64,000 nucleotides of DNA, taken from positions 62,001-126,000 of the forward strand of contig JBGCFR010000001.1 of assembly GCA_045107045.1 (NCBI GenBank). Direction: 5' to 3'. The notes beneath the pieces are model-generated. The model worked only from the letters and a program-made list of their open reading frames with translations, was not told the DNA's origin and searched no databases. Shown piece after piece: positions 25,081 through 34,929 of this stretch (positions are counted from its first letter, which is position 1; each line of letters starts with the position of its first letter). Origin of the DNA: Putridiphycobacter sp045107045 (lineage in GTDB: Bacteria; Bacteroidota; Bacteroidia; Flavobacteriales_D; Crocinitomicaceae). Position numbers and translations under genes: made by a program.

Positions 25081-27399
25081 TTAGTTTAAATTCTCTTCAA
25101 ATAGGTTTAAAATTCTGGTGTATTCATCTACCCAGCTGCTAGTTTTAATGAACCCATGAGGTTCAACTGGGTACAGTGCCATTGAAAAACTCTTTTTCCC
25201 CAATTCAATAAAGCGTTGGTTCAACCTGACAACATCTTGAAATTGCACATTATCATCCACCATTCCGTGCAGTATCAATAGCTCGTCCGTCAAATTTTCA
25301 GCAAAATAAATAGGCGAACTTCTTCTAAAAGCAATGCTGTCTGTTTTGGGTGTATTGAGTATATTACTTGTATAAGCATGGTTATAATGTGCCCAATCAG
25401 TTACCGATCGGATGGCAGCGCCACATTGAAAATAACCTGGATATTTGAGTAAGGCCATTATTGTAATAAAGCCACCATATGAACCGCCATAGATTCCTAC
25501 TTTTTTTGGATCGATATTATGAGAGTCAATTAAATATTGTCTGCCTGAAATTTGGTCATCTAAATCTTGTCCTCCCATATGTCTGTATATTGAAGTTCTA
25601 AAATCTCTACCATACCCTTCACTGGCACTGTAATCAATATCCAAAATAGTATATCCCATATCTGCTAGTAAGTTATGAAACATATATTCTCTGTAATAGG
25701 CACTCCACCAATTATGAGCGTTTTGTAAATATCCTGCGCCATGTACAAATTGAATAGCAGCCCCATTTTCAGTTCCCTGCTTCGGCTTGAATAAACGCGC
25801 ATGAACAGTGATGTTTTCATTATTCTTGAATTGAATCATTTTTGGAACACGCCACCTATACGACCGAAATTTTTTAGTAGTTGAATAGGTAATTTGTTTT
25901 GTTGTTCCGTTCAAATCAGAAATGTAAAGTTCCCATGGTTTGTTCGAAGATGAAAATCGATAGGCAAGTTGGTTTTCTTTAGGAGATAGAGTTACTTGGT
26001 AATTTCCTGGAAAATCAAGCAATGTTTTCCATTTTTTCGTTTCGTAATTAAACTGAAAAAAATGTCTGGAACCAGGGTTGTTTTTATTAGCAATGATATA
26101 AAAATAAGGTCCTTTGACTGATAGTTCTAAAGAGTATATTTCAAATTTTCCTTGGGTTAAGGCTATAGTTTCGTTTTTGCCTATATGGTGCGAATATAGC
26201 TGTGAGTATCCTGTTTTCTCAGATTGAAAATAAACGGTTTCATTATCGGGCATCCAACCTATATTGCCTGGTATCCTATTCCATCCTGAAATACCAGGAC
26301 CACCAATCCAAGCACTATCATGTTGATGGTCTATACAGGTTAATTGCCTAGTAGAAATATCAAAAACAGTGATCCAACGATCCTTATTATCATACGACTT
26401 TACTTCTATCAGGGCTAAATTCCCTTTTGGGTTCATTTTTATTTTAGTATAGATCACGGCTTTTGGGAAATTACTTTTTAAGTCAATATTTTTATCGTAG
26501 ATGCTAAGATAACTGGGGAGATTATGTATTCCTGGTAAATTTGAATTGTCGATAGTATCATGTTCATGTGTATTTAAATCCATCCAAATTAAATGATGTT
26601 TTGGGTTTTTGCTTCCTACTTTTGGACGTGCACTTTTAGATTCAGTGTGACCTGATTTTGTGATCCATTTTTCAATATGTGTGGTCTTATTATTCTCATA
26701 TTGATCTGTTCTAAAAATAGAAAACGATAAGTTGTTATCAACTTCAAAAAGCCCAACTTGAGCATTGGTTTTGTAAATCGGTATTTGTAAGCTCAGGTTT
26801 ATAGAGTCTTCTATTTTTTTAATCTCTTGATCTTTTTGTTCAGTTTTGATATAATCGAATAATTCAATTTGCTGGCGCTCTAAAAAATTATCTGGTCTAT
26901 CTTTAGTATTTGAAGCCGTAAATTGAATCAGTTGTTTTGTTTGACCAAGCTTATGATTAATCAGAAAAAAATGACCTTGCTGGCGAATGACTATCTTTTC
27001 ATTATTGATTACTTTTTGAATACGAAATGGAGAGGTAGATTGATAAATTAGTTTAGATTGATTGTTTTTGTCGAAGTAAAATAGTTTATCGAATTTTTCA
27101 AAGTAGAAAGCGGTTTTCGTATCATTCGTTTCATACCCATCAGTTGGTAAAAAGTGAGCTACATTAATTGGAACTAAATTGTTTTTTTTTTCTGAAATCT
27201 TGGTACTATATTGATAGGGTATATGGTTTCCAATCCTCTGCCATTTGTACAGAACAGTTTCATTGTCAGGACTCCAGTAAATATTAAATGGTTGGTGGCC
27301 TATAAAGTCGTTCCCAGCCATAATATTTTCTAGCTTTAAAGGAGATTGGCTGTATGAAAAGTTTGACCAAACTAAAATTGTAAAAAGAACATATTTCAT
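25081..27399 (-). CDS. S9 family dipeptidyl-peptidase IV-like serine peptidase
   Basis: A 772-residue secreted peptidase with a signal peptide (about 1-17). An N-terminal eight-bladed propeller (about 30-530) precedes an alpha/beta-hydrolase domain. The catalytic triad is visible: Ser640 in GIYGGSYGGF, Asp715 in MVDDNVQF and His748 in VEPHGF, with spacing like DPP-IV. It probably removes dipeptides from peptide N-termini in the periplasm during protein use. It is divergent from the ECF sigma gene and not clearly in an operon. Confidence 0.88.
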   Translation of the reverse strand: MKYVLFTILVWSNFSYSQSPLKLENIMAGNDFIGHQPFNIYWSPDNETVLYKWQRIGNHIPYQYSTKISEKKNNLVPINVAHFLPTDGYETNDTKTAFYFEKFDKLFYFDKNNQSKLIYQSTSPFRIQKVINNEKIVIRQQGHFFLINHKLGQTKQLIQFTASNTKDRPDNFLERQQIELFDYIKTEQKDQEIKKIEDSINLSLQIPIYKTNAQVGLFEVDNNLSFSIFRTDQYENNKTTHIEKWITKSGHTESKSARPKVGSKNPKHHLIWMDLNTHEHDTIDNSNLPGIHNLPSYLSIYDKNIDLKSNFPKAVIYTKIKMNPKGNLALIEVKSYDNKDRWITVFDISTRQLTCIDHQHDSAWIGGPGISGWNRIPGNIGWMPDNETVYFQSEKTGYSQLYSHHIGKNETIALTQGKFEIYSLELSVKGPYFYIIANKNNPGSRHFFQFNYETKKWKTLLDFPGNYQVTLSPKENQLAYRFSSSNKPWELYISDLNGTTKQITYSTTKKFRSYRWRVPKMIQFKNNENITVHARLFKPKQGTENGAAIQFVHGAGYLQNAHNWWSAYYREYMFHNLLADMGYTILDIDYSASEGYGRDFRTSIYRHMGGQDLDDQISGRQYLIDSHNIDPKKVGIYGGSYGGFITIMALLKYPGYFQCGAAIRSVTDWAHYNHAYTSNILNTPKTDSIAFRRSSPIYFAENLTDELLILHGMVDDNVQFQDVVRLNQRFIELGKKSFSMALYPVEPHGFIKTSSWVDEYTRILNLFEENLN

Positions 27400-27507
27400 A
27401 ATTATACTTTGGGACTAATTTAGTATTTTTAAGGGAAATAGTTTTTTTATTTAGTATGCTGTAACTATTAGAACTTTTGTTCGTCTTAAAAGCGACCTAA
27501 TGAAATA

Positions 27508-27999
27508 ATGACTGTAAAAGAGTACAATACCGCAGTAGATTCATACGCCGATAATATATTTCGGTTTGTGATGAAGCACTTGAAAAACGAGGATGCTTCA
27601 AGAGATGTTGTGCAAGATACTTTTGAAAAAGTTTGGATTAAAAGGGACACTATTGATGGTGCTAAGGCTAAGTCGTACTTATTTACAACTGCCTATAATA
27701 GAATGATTGATGTCATTCGAAAAGAGAAATATAAGGAAGATGAATCGCAGATTGATTATTATAAGTCAGAAGCACCCATTAAAAATATGGATTTGCAAAC
27801 TACATTGCATAACGCACTAGATCAGCTACCCGAAATTCAAAGAACTGTTATCTTATTAAGAGATTATGAAGGTTATGATTATGCTGAAATTGGAAGGATT
27901 ACTGATTTAAAGGAAAGCCAAGTTAAGGTGTATATTTTTAGAGGAAGAAAAAGATTAAAACAAATATTAGTGAGTGTGGAGGCTGTATTGGAATTGTGA
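27508..27999 (+). CDS. RNA polymerase ECF sigma factor
   Basis: A 163-residue sigma-70 factor with only regions 2 and 4. Region 2 includes NIFRFVMKHLKNEDASRDVVQDTFEKVWIK (split here: VVQDTFEKVWIK at about 34-45), and region 4 includes LPEIQRTVILLRDYEGYDYAEIG (LPEIQRTVILLRD at about 109-121). Its stop overlaps a GTG start of the following membrane protein (GTGA at 27996-27999), the typical layout of an ECF sigma factor with its anti-sigma. It should direct a small envelope regulon that may include the outer-membrane protein downstream. Confidence 0.9.
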   Translation: MTVKEYNTAVDSYADNIFRFVMKHLKNEDASRDVVQDTFEKVWIKRDTIDGAKAKSYLFTTAYNRMIDVIRKEKYKEDESQIDYYKSEAPIKNMDLQTTLHNALDQLPEIQRTVILLRDYEGYDYAEIGRITDLKESQVKVYIFRGRKRLKQILVSVEAVLEL

Positions 28000-29078
28000 T
28001 TAAAATTAATAAAGATAACGTAGAGGCTTTTTACCTTGATCATTTAGAAGGTAATTTGAACACTGAAGATACAGTGATGCTTATGGCGTTTATTGATGCG
28101 AATCCTGACATGTCGGATTTATTTGAGGATACGGAAGGGCTATTAGAATATACACTCGAGGCCCAAGAAGTTAATTTTGGAGACACTGATGAGTTAAAAG
28201 GTTTTCCGTGTGACGAGGAAGAAATTTGCCTTTCTAATATTGATTATTGGTTAATTTCAAAGACTGAGAATACGTTATCGGACACTCAAATACAGTTAGT
28301 TGATACTTTTGTGAAATCAAACAAATTAGAAGATACAGAAGCCTATATTACTGCAGCTTATTTGAAGCCTAATTTGACTGAGGTTTTTACTGAAAAGCAT
28401 ATACTAAAAAAGAAATCAGGAACCATCTTGCCATTATTAATTCGCTTTTCTGCAGTGGCCGCTATTTTTGTTTTCTTCTGGATGGTACTGAATCAGAATA
28501 AAACTGATGACCCTATTTACTCTAGTCGTAATTTAGAAAGAATAGATATAGCCATTCCAAATTATGAACATCCGAATCTTGATGTCACAAACAATGAGAC
28601 GATTATTAATAATGATGAAAACTTCAGTAATTTGGCATCAGTTGTTAAAAAAAGCGGAGTTAGTCAGCAAAAAAAGGATGGTGTTAATGATACTAAAATT
28701 TTGGATAAGGCCACAAAGTTGACAGAGTTTTTCTCTGAGCCATTTACGACTATAGCCGCATCTAAAAATAGAAATGTTCCACCAAAAGCACTTGCTGAGT
28801 CATTTGATATTAGCGACATATTTTCTGATTTTGAATTAGCTTTGACTGCTAAGCCAACAAATCCAAATAATAATTTTGATAAAGATTTATTTGCAAATAA
28901 TAAAACCTATCAAAGTGATAAGAGCGAATTGAAAGAGTATTACAAGCCCGTTACTAAAACCTTAAGTAACTTAACTAGCCTTAACATGTCTTATCAAAAA
29001 GCGCCACAAAGTGCTGAAAAACATCATACTGTAATCGAAATCGGCAACTTTTCATTCGAAAGAAAAAGAAAAAAGTAA
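27996..29078 (+). CDS. Single-pass membrane protein, probable anti-sigma factor
   Basis: A 360-residue protein starting with GTG coupled to the sigma stop. Residues 1-140 are acidic and cytoplasmic-looking (LDHLEGNLNTEDTVMLMAFID near the start resembles the anti-sigma N-terminus of Bacteroidota). A single membrane helix follows at about 147-165 (SAVAAIFVFFWMVL), and the remaining 195 residues are a low-complexity, Asn/Lys-rich region expected in the periplasm. I see no zinc HxxxCxxC motif, so it is not a ZAS-type anti-sigma. The role is inferred from position and topology. Confidence 0.7.
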   Translation: MIKINKDNVEAFYLDHLEGNLNTEDTVMLMAFIDANPDMSDLFEDTEGLLEYTLEAQEVNFGDTDELKGFPCDEEEICLSNIDYWLISKTENTLSDTQIQLVDTFVKSNKLEDTEAYITAAYLKPNLTEVFTEKHILKKKSGTILPLLIRFSAVAAIFVFFWMVLNQNKTDDPIYSSRNLERIDIAIPNYEHPNLDVTNNETIINNDENFSNLASVVKKSGVSQQKKDGVNDTKILDKATKLTEFFSEPFTTIAASKNRNVPPKALAESFDISDIFSDFELALTAKPTNPNNNFDKDLFANNKTYQSDKSELKEYYKPVTKTLSNLTSLNMSYQKAPQSAEKHHTVIEIGNFSFERKRKK

Positions 29079-29207
29079 CTAGCTGTAACTTTTCAAATGA
29101 TAACCCGTCCTACATTTAAGAAACCAAAAAATCAATTATCAACTTTTGGCCAACTGATAACTGATTTGAAAAGGTTTTAAAATTGTTAACCTATTAAATT
29201 AAAAAAA

Positions 29208-30056
29208 ATGAAAAAGATATTATTATTATTATTAGCTGTTCTATTCGGATTAAATTTGACAGCTCAAGAAGAACCAACTCAGGTTGAAGAACCTGTAATG
29301 GAGGAAGAAGATACAACAAGATTTAAAATCGCGGGATTAGAATTTATTATTATTAATCATGGAGAAGATACCATTATGGTAGATTCTGGTGATGAAGATA
29401 ATTTTGATGTAAAAAAGAAGAAAAAGAAGTCTGATGATGACTTGACTTATTGGTCAGGATTTGAATTTGGACCATCAGTTTTACTTGATAACAGCGGAGG
29501 TACTAATATAAATAGCCCATATTTAAATATAGATCCAGCACAATCATTTTCCTATAGTTTAAACTTATTCGAAAAAAGAATTCGATTCGGTTCAGATCAT
29601 GTTGGTTTGGTAACAGGTTTAGGTTTTACTCAAGCGCGCTATGGCTTTAAGGATAATTATAATTTGCTTGCTAGTTCTGATAGTACTTGGGGTGTGTTAG
29701 ATACAACCAGAGCTTTCAATAAAAATCAGTTGAGAGCCACTTATTTAAATATCCCATTATTGCTTCAATTTAATTTTTCGAAAAATGCAAATAAGAATTT
29801 CCACATTGCTACAGGTGTAATTGGAGGTGTGCGAATAAATTCTAAAACAGTACAAAAATTTGATGTTAATGGAAAAGCCACAAAAAACAAAGCAAAAGGC
29901 GTGTATAACCTAAATTCTTTTCAAGCTTCTGCAACTGCTCGTGTTGGATATAAAGATTTTGGAGTATTTGCAAATTACAACTTGCTATCTCTATTCGAAC
30001 CTGGACAAGCTGAGGAAGTTTATCCATTAACCATGGGAATCTCTCTTCACTTTTAG
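29208..30056 (+). CDS. PorT-like outer-membrane beta-barrel protein
   Basis: A 282-residue protein with a signal peptide (about 1-19, ending LTAQ). Next is an acidic linker (EEPTQVEEPVMEEED), a short beta stretch, a lysine run (KKKKKKSDDD, about residues 65-74), and then a small outer-membrane barrel (WSGFEFGPSVLLDN to MGISLHF). The PorT/OMP_b-brl_2-like assignment is by character. It follows an ECF sigma/anti-sigma pair at 129 bases and is a likely target or part of that system. A terminator follows at 30106. Confidence 0.75.
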   Translation: MKKILLLLLAVLFGLNLTAQEEPTQVEEPVMEEEDTTRFKIAGLEFIIINHGEDTIMVDSGDEDNFDVKKKKKKSDDDLTYWSGFEFGPSVLLDNSGGTNINSPYLNIDPAQSFSYSLNLFEKRIRFGSDHVGLVTGLGFTQARYGFKDNYNLLASSDSTWGVLDTTRAFNKNQLRATYLNIPLLLQFNFSKNANKNFHIATGVIGGVRINSKTVQKFDVNGKATKNKAKGVYNLNSFQASATARVGYKDFGVFANYNLLSLFEPGQAEEVYPLTMGISLHF

Positions 30057-30105
30057 TAAAATAGACCGCTTTTTAATGAAAAACAATTGTTTTTTCATAG
30101 GTCAG

Positions 30106-30139
30106 AAGGGTTGCTTGTAAAAGCAGCCCTTTTATTTTA
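30106..30139 (+). terminator. Terminator after the PorT-like gene
   Basis: AAGGGTTGCTT (30106-30116) pairs with AAGCAGCCCTT (30121-30131) around GTAA with one G-T wobble, giving an 11-bp stem. It is followed by a T-rich tail that reaches into the stop of the convergent gene. Confidence 0.7.
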
Positions 30140-31115
30140 GACCCGATAATTTTGATTTTAGACTAGAGATAACCTCTACTTCTGTAGGGTCAATTGCTTT
30201 AAGTTCTGCTAAATAAAAAGTGACCCAATCAGTAACATGAATCAAATATAAAGCTTGTTCAAATACATTATTTCCTGCCGCAATTACTTCTAAAATAGTA
30301 CCAGCTTTTTTCTCAATTACTGGTTTACAATACTCCCAACGTTTAGTATTTCTGTAAAATTCTAAACTGTTGCTAAGTTTAATTACAGCAATATTTTCGC
30401 TGCCACCAGCCCATCCCACTAACTCATTGTGGTTCATTTCGGGAATAACTGCGTGCCATGCAAGCATTTTACTATTTTCATTTAATTGTTGTCTAAATCT
30501 AACCGCAACCCCTTCCATAGTAGGGTTAGAATAAATTACAGGTATTTTTCCATGACAAGCTTCAGCGACTACTTTAGCCTCCTTAACTATTTCATTTTCG
30601 TTACTATCAATTAACTTAATTGCCTCAGTGATCTGACTTTCAAAGTCGTAATTTATTAAATTGAAAGCTTTTAAAATATAAAAATGTAATACTAATGAAT
30701 AGGCTAGCATTGCTCTTGGCTGTTCACCACCTGGCACAACATAGTGAAGCCAGTTGTTATCCTTTGCCATTTCTAATAAAGACCCATCTGAAGAAATTAC
30801 TGCAATTTTAGCACCTTTTGTAATGCAGGCTTCAACAGCCATTAATGTTTCTTCAGTATTACCTGAATATGAAGCAGCAATGACTAGTGTCTTTTCATTT
30901 ACAAATGCCGGTATATTATAATCATTAACAGAATCAAAAGGAACAGATAAAAAATCACGATTTAATAGTTTTGTGATTTTCGCCCCAATGCCTGAACCGC
31001 CAAGCCCACAGCATAGAATATTGTCAATTTGTGTTTGTTTTGGAGCTGAAACTTCTCTTCCTATAGCTAAAGCTTCTGAAAGCTGCTGTGTAAATTTTGC
31101 AATTAATTTATCCAT
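30132..31115 (-). CDS. Bifunctional phosphoglucose/phosphomannose isomerase
   Basis: A 327-residue SIS-fold protein. The first SIS motif CCGLGGSGIGAK (about 35-46) and the phosphosugar loop AASYSGNTEET (about 80-90) are clear. NENSKMLAWHAVIPEMNHNE near residue 212 carries the catalytic histidine region of the PGI/PMI family. It interconverts glucose-6-P or mannose-6-P with fructose-6-P and so links glycolysis to GDP-mannose supply. It may be the main glucose-6-P isomerase here or a second enzyme. The gene is monocistronic and divergent from lysS. Confidence 0.85.
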   Translation of the reverse strand: MDKLIAKFTQQLSEALAIGREVSAPKQTQIDNILCCGLGGSGIGAKITKLLNRDFLSVPFDSVNDYNIPAFVNEKTLVIAASYSGNTEETLMAVEACITKGAKIAVISSDGSLLEMAKDNNWLHYVVPGGEQPRAMLAYSLVLHFYILKAFNLINYDFESQITEAIKLIDSNENEIVKEAKVVAEACHGKIPVIYSNPTMEGVAVRFRQQLNENSKMLAWHAVIPEMNHNELVGWAGGSENIAVIKLSNSLEFYRNTKRWEYCKPVIEKKAGTILEVIAAGNNVFEQALYLIHVTDWVTFYLAELKAIDPTEVEVISSLKSKLSGLK

Positions 31116-31135
31116 AATAGAATTATCTAAGGCAG

Positions 31136-31143
31136 CAAATTTA
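31136..31143 (-). promoter_or_regulatory. -7 promoter element for the PGI/PMI gene
   Basis: TAAATTTG on the minus strand matches TAnnTTTG and lies 21 bases before the start codon. A 7-bp inverted repeat CTTAATA/TATTAAG at 31155-31177 lies just upstream, between the divergent genes. Confidence 0.4.
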
Positions 31144-31196
31144 GCATTTTTACGCTTAATAGCACTTGGTTATTAAGTGAAAAAAGAAAATTGAAT

Positions 31197-31204
31197 TATC
31201 TTTG
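31197..31204 (+). promoter_or_regulatory. -7 promoter element for lysS
   Basis: TATCTTTG matches TAnnTTTG exactly, 15 bases before the lysS ATG. No -33 TTG is seen at the normal distance. Confidence 0.45.
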
Positions 31205-31218
31205 GCAAAAAGTTTTAC

Positions 31219-32931
31219 ATGAGTCATATCAACCTTTCAGAACAAGAAATTCAAAGAAGAGATACCCTTGACAAGTTAAGAGACCAAGGTGTCAATCCTT
31301 TTCCAGCTGATTTATTTCCAGTAAATGCCTTATCTAAAGACATTAAGGATAACTTTGAAGAAGGTAAGACTGTTATTATCGCAGGACGATTAATGGCGCG
31401 TAGAATTCAAGGCAAAGCATCTTTTGGTGAAATTCAAGACAGTGCTGGCAGAATTCAAGTTTATTTTAATAGAGATGAAATTTGTCCAGATGAGGATAAA
31501 TGGAAATATAATGACTTATATAAGAAATTGCTTGATATAGGTGATTTTATAGGAATAGAAGGGCATTTATTCAAAACCCAAGTAGGAGAAATTTCTGTTT
31601 GGGTAAAAGAATTTAAATTGCTATCAAAGGCTTTAAAGCCACTGCCACAGCCAAAAACAGATGAAGATGGCAAGGTGCATGATGGATTTACGGATCCTGA
31701 AATGCGCTATCGTCAACGCTATGTTGACTTGGTAGTGAATCCGCATGTAAAAAATGTCTTTGTTAAGCGCACAAAGTTATTTACAGCCATGCGTCAGTTT
31801 TTTACAGATGCAGGATATTTTGAGGTAGAGACACCCATTTTACAGCCTATTGCCGGAGGTGCCGCTGCTCGTCCCTTCAAGACGCACCATAATGCTTTAG
31901 ATATTCCTTTGTACCTTAGAATTGCTAATGAACTGTATTTAAAACGATTGATTGTTGGTGGATTTGATGGTGTATTCGAATTTTCAAAAAATTTCAGAAA
32001 TGAGGGGATGGATAGAACCCATAATCCTGAGTTTACAGCTATGGAAATTTATGTGGCTTATAAGGACTATAATTGGATGATGGAGTTTACTGAAAAACTA
32101 TTGGAACACTGTGCAATGGTCGTAAATGGTTCTTCAAAATCAATTTTTGGTGAACATGAAATTGAATTCAAAGCACCATATAAACGTGTGACCATGCGTC
32201 AATCAATTATAGATTTTACTGAGTTCGATATTGATGGAAAAACGGAAGAAGAATTAAGAACAGCCGCTCTAGGAATGGGTATTCCTGTTGATGAAACTAT
32301 GGGCAAAGGCAAATTAATTGACGAAATTTTTGGTGAAAAGTGCGAAGGGAATTATATCCAACCGACTTTTATCATAGATTATCCTAAAGAAATGTCACCA
32401 CTTTGCAAGGAACATAGAGAGAATCCGGAATTAACTGAACGATTCGAGTTAATGGTATGTGGCAAAGAAGTGGCCAATGCCTATTCGGAATTAAATGATC
32501 CTATAGATCAAAGAGAACGTTTTGAAGCGCAACTTAAATTAGCTGCGAAAGGAGATGATGAAGCAGGTGAATTTATTGATCAAGATTTTTTAAGAGCGCT
32601 TGAATACGGTATGCCGCCAACATCAGGTTTAGGAATCGGTATGGACAGATTAATTATGTATTTAACAAATAACCCTTCAATTCAAGAAGTTTTATTGTTC
32701 CCTCAAATGAAGCCTGAAACTAAATCTAAACTATCAGTTGAATTAAATGAAGAACAAAAGCAGATTCTTGATTTGTTAAAAGGCAATTCTCCACAAGGTT
32801 TGGAAGATTTAAAAACGATAAGTGGATTGAGCAATAAAAAATGGGACAAAGCAATTAAATACCTAACTAAAAATAAATTGGCATCAGTTACCAAGACGGA
32901 TGATAGTTTGATGGTTGAGTTAGTGGAATAG
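31219..32931 (+). CDS. lysS: Lysine--tRNA ligase, class II
   Basis: A 570-residue class II aminoacyl-tRNA synthetase. An OB-fold anticodon domain (about 55-165) precedes the catalytic core, with motif 2 FRNEGMDRTHNPEF (about 258-271) and motif 3 GLGIGMDRLIM (about 473-483). Beyond the normal end (about residue 500) there is an extra C-terminal helical segment of about 70 residues (LNEEQKQILDLLKGN to VELVE) resembling a small winged helix, a tail seen in Bacteroidota enzymes. It charges tRNA-Lys in the cytoplasm. Confidence 0.97.
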   Translation: MSHINLSEQEIQRRDTLDKLRDQGVNPFPADLFPVNALSKDIKDNFEEGKTVIIAGRLMARRIQGKASFGEIQDSAGRIQVYFNRDEICPDEDKWKYNDLYKKLLDIGDFIGIEGHLFKTQVGEISVWVKEFKLLSKALKPLPQPKTDEDGKVHDGFTDPEMRYRQRYVDLVVNPHVKNVFVKRTKLFTAMRQFFTDAGYFEVETPILQPIAGGAAARPFKTHHNALDIPLYLRIANELYLKRLIVGGFDGVFEFSKNFRNEGMDRTHNPEFTAMEIYVAYKDYNWMMEFTEKLLEHCAMVVNGSSKSIFGEHEIEFKAPYKRVTMRQSIIDFTEFDIDGKTEEELRTAALGMGIPVDETMGKGKLIDEIFGEKCEGNYIQPTFIIDYPKEMSPLCKEHRENPELTERFELMVCGKEVANAYSELNDPIDQRERFEAQLKLAAKGDDEAGEFIDQDFLRALEYGMPPTSGLGIGMDRLIMYLTNNPSIQEVLLFPQMKPETKSKLSVELNEEQKQILDLLKGNSPQGLEDLKTISGLSNKKWDKAIKYLTKNKLASVTKTDDSLMVELVE

Positions 32932-32974
32932 TTATGCTAATGTTTACTGTTTAAGAATTTGCGTAGTATAGTGT

Positions 32975-33012
32975 AATGAATAATGGTCGTTTAGTCCATA
33001 TTTTTATTCATT
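32975..33012. terminator. Hairpin between convergent lysS and glycosyltransferase genes
   Basis: AATGAATAA (32975-32983) pairs with TTATTCATT (33004-33012), with an inner TGG/CCA stem and an asymmetric T-rich internal bulge. It is a plausible bidirectional terminator that overlaps the stop of the minus-strand gene. Confidence 0.45.
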
Positions 33013-34060
33013 TTAGGTTTAAAGAATGCTGTTTTAATTTCATAAAACTTGTGTAATAATTTTCATGGTTAAACTCATGACTTGATCGTCTGGCATTGTT
33101 CAAAAAGTAAGAGTATTCAGTATCGTTCATGCTGTAAAATTCGCTAATTCGTTGTTTAAAATCCTGAATACTTGAACAGAAGAAACCATTAATATCATCT
33201 TTAATCACCCAATCATTTTCAGGAAGGTTAGTTCCTAGTACTGGTACACCATTGTTTAAGTATTGTTTTGCTTTAATTCCGGATTTTGATCGTTGTATTT
33301 CATTATCAATTAGAGTGGCAATTCCAACATCAAATGATGCTATTTTTTCTTGTAAAACTTGTTCATTTTTCCAATCAATATCTTCAGGAATTTCTATTTG
33401 AAGATTTTTATTGGAACCAAAAAATTCTTTAATAAACTTAATATCTTCAGGTTTTACAACTCCTAAAAGTGTTAATCTACATTTAAAATCTAACTCTTTG
33501 ATTGCTGGAAAAACAAGTTCAAAAAGACTTTTTTTGTGGTCCCCCCCAAAACCGCCTATCCAGCCAATTGTAAAAATTTCACTTCTTTTCCTTTTAATTA
33601 TCTTTAAGTCTAGTATTGGAGAAGAAGTTAGGATGATATTATTATTGAATTGTGATAGATGATTACCTATCGCTTTACTTCCAGCAGTAATGTGACTGCA
33701 GTTTTTCGCAAAAAAATAGATTGTATTGGGCTTATTGTATAGATAGTCTGCATCATCCAAATCATAAACAGTATCTTTCTTTTGAAACTTTAAGAGTAGT
33801 TTTAATAATGTTGAGTAAATGAAATTAGAATGTACCCTCTGGATAACGATTACAGAATTTTGCTTTCGAAAAAATAATGCTGAGCAATACGACTTGATAA
33901 ATGATATTATGTTCTTTGGTTTGTAGCTAGGAATAATAAGTGAACTTTCTATGTCATAGTTTTGTTGGAAGAATTCAAGTGGGTACTTCCCTCTATAACG
34001 TACACTTGGAGAGCTCTCGTTATAATAAGCAAACCAGTAGATGTACTTGATTTTATTCAT
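33008..34060 (-). CDS. Glycosyltransferase, GT-B fold
   Basis: A 350-residue protein. The N-terminal half has YYNESSPSVRYRGKYPLEFF and a YDLDDADYLY segment, and the C-terminal half has FTIGWIGGFGGDHKKS and RSKSGIKAKQYLNNGVPVLGTN, the donor-binding region of GT4-type glycosyltransferases. The sugar and acceptor are unknown. It overlaps the upstream methyltransferase gene by four bases (ATGA), so the pair likely builds a methylated surface sugar. Confidence 0.8.
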   Translation of the reverse strand: MNKIKYIYWFAYYNESSPSVRYRGKYPLEFFQQNYDIESSLIIPSYKPKNIISFIKSYCSALFFRKQNSVIVIQRVHSNFIYSTLLKLLLKFQKKDTVYDLDDADYLYNKPNTIYFFAKNCSHITAGSKAIGNHLSQFNNNIILTSSPILDLKIIKRKRSEIFTIGWIGGFGGDHKKSLFELVFPAIKELDFKCRLTLLGVVKPEDIKFIKEFFGSNKNLQIEIPEDIDWKNEQVLQEKIASFDVGIATLIDNEIQRSKSGIKAKQYLNNGVPVLGTNLPENDWVIKDDINGFFCSSIQDFKQRISEFYSMNDTEYSYFLNNARRSSHEFNHENYYTSFMKLKQHSLNLK

Positions 34061-34875
34061 TCTTTTTGCCAGTAAATTGCCTCTTTATCTATTTCAATAA
34101 TTGATTCCTTTATATTATGTTCATTTCTAAAATCGTCAACCGCAGCCTTACAAAATGGAAATGCATTATAATCATCTACGATAACGAATCCACCTTTAGA
34201 TAGGTTGGTATATAAATATTTCAAAGCAATATAGGTTGATTCATACAAATCACCATCTAATCTTAGTAAAGAAATTTTTTTAATAGGAACGGTTGGTAAA
34301 GTGTCTTTAAACCATCCTTTTATAAACTTAACTTGCTCATCAAGTAATTCGAAATTTTTAAAGTTTTTTTGCACCTCTTCAAGTGAACATGTTAGTATTC
34401 TACGCTTGTAGAGGTCATTGCCTTTGTCGGCTGGATAAACCTTAGAATTTGGTTTCGGTAAGCCTTCAAACGAATCAGCTAACCATACAACTCTATCTGT
34501 AATTCCTAATTCTTTTAAAATCCCTTTCATAAGAATGGTAGACCCTCCGCGCCACACACCTGTTTCTATAAAGTCACCTTCAATATTGTTGTTTAGAATT
34601 ATTCGTATGCAATACTCAATATTATTAAGACGATTAAGACCTACCATTGTTAAGGCATTTGCTGGCCAATCATAGCCATTTAACCTCTCATTTCTATTAA
34701 CATACTTGATTTTACTAATGGCAAAGTTTCTTTTTTTTAGTAATTTATGTAATGGAAATAATATTGCGGTTTTCCAATTAGGATTAACAATCTCAAGAGG
34801 GTGGTATTCGTAAGAATCAATTTTTTGATAGTCAATGAGTGTTTTTTTTAATAACTCAATGTAATTGGATTTCAT
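34057..34875 (-). CDS. TylF/MycF-type sugar O-methyltransferase
   Basis: The start is chosen at ATG 34875, giving 272 residues. The open frame runs back to 34956, but the extra 27 residues cross a palindrome and look non-coding. The SAM-binding core is visible in EGDFIETGVWRGGSTILMKG and WLADSFEGLP, with the metal and catalytic region LLRLDGDLYESTYIALKYLY and FVIVDDYNAF. TylF-family enzymes methylate hydroxyls on deoxysugars. Here it is coupled to a glycosyltransferase and probably modifies a glycan. Confidence 0.83.
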   Translation of the reverse strand: MKSNYIELLKKTLIDYQKIDSYEYHPLEIVNPNWKTAILFPLHKLLKKRNFAISKIKYVNRNERLNGYDWPANALTMVGLNRLNNIEYCIRIILNNNIEGDFIETGVWRGGSTILMKGILKELGITDRVVWLADSFEGLPKPNSKVYPADKGNDLYKRRILTCSLEEVQKNFKNFELLDEQVKFIKGWFKDTLPTVPIKKISLLRLDGDLYESTYIALKYLYTNLSKGGFVIVDDYNAFPFCKAAVDDFRNEHNIKESIIEIDKEAIYWQKE

Positions 34876-34929
34876 AATTATTTTTTTTTGGTGGCTTAAG
34901 GTGACCAATACATAAACGCCAGCCACTTT

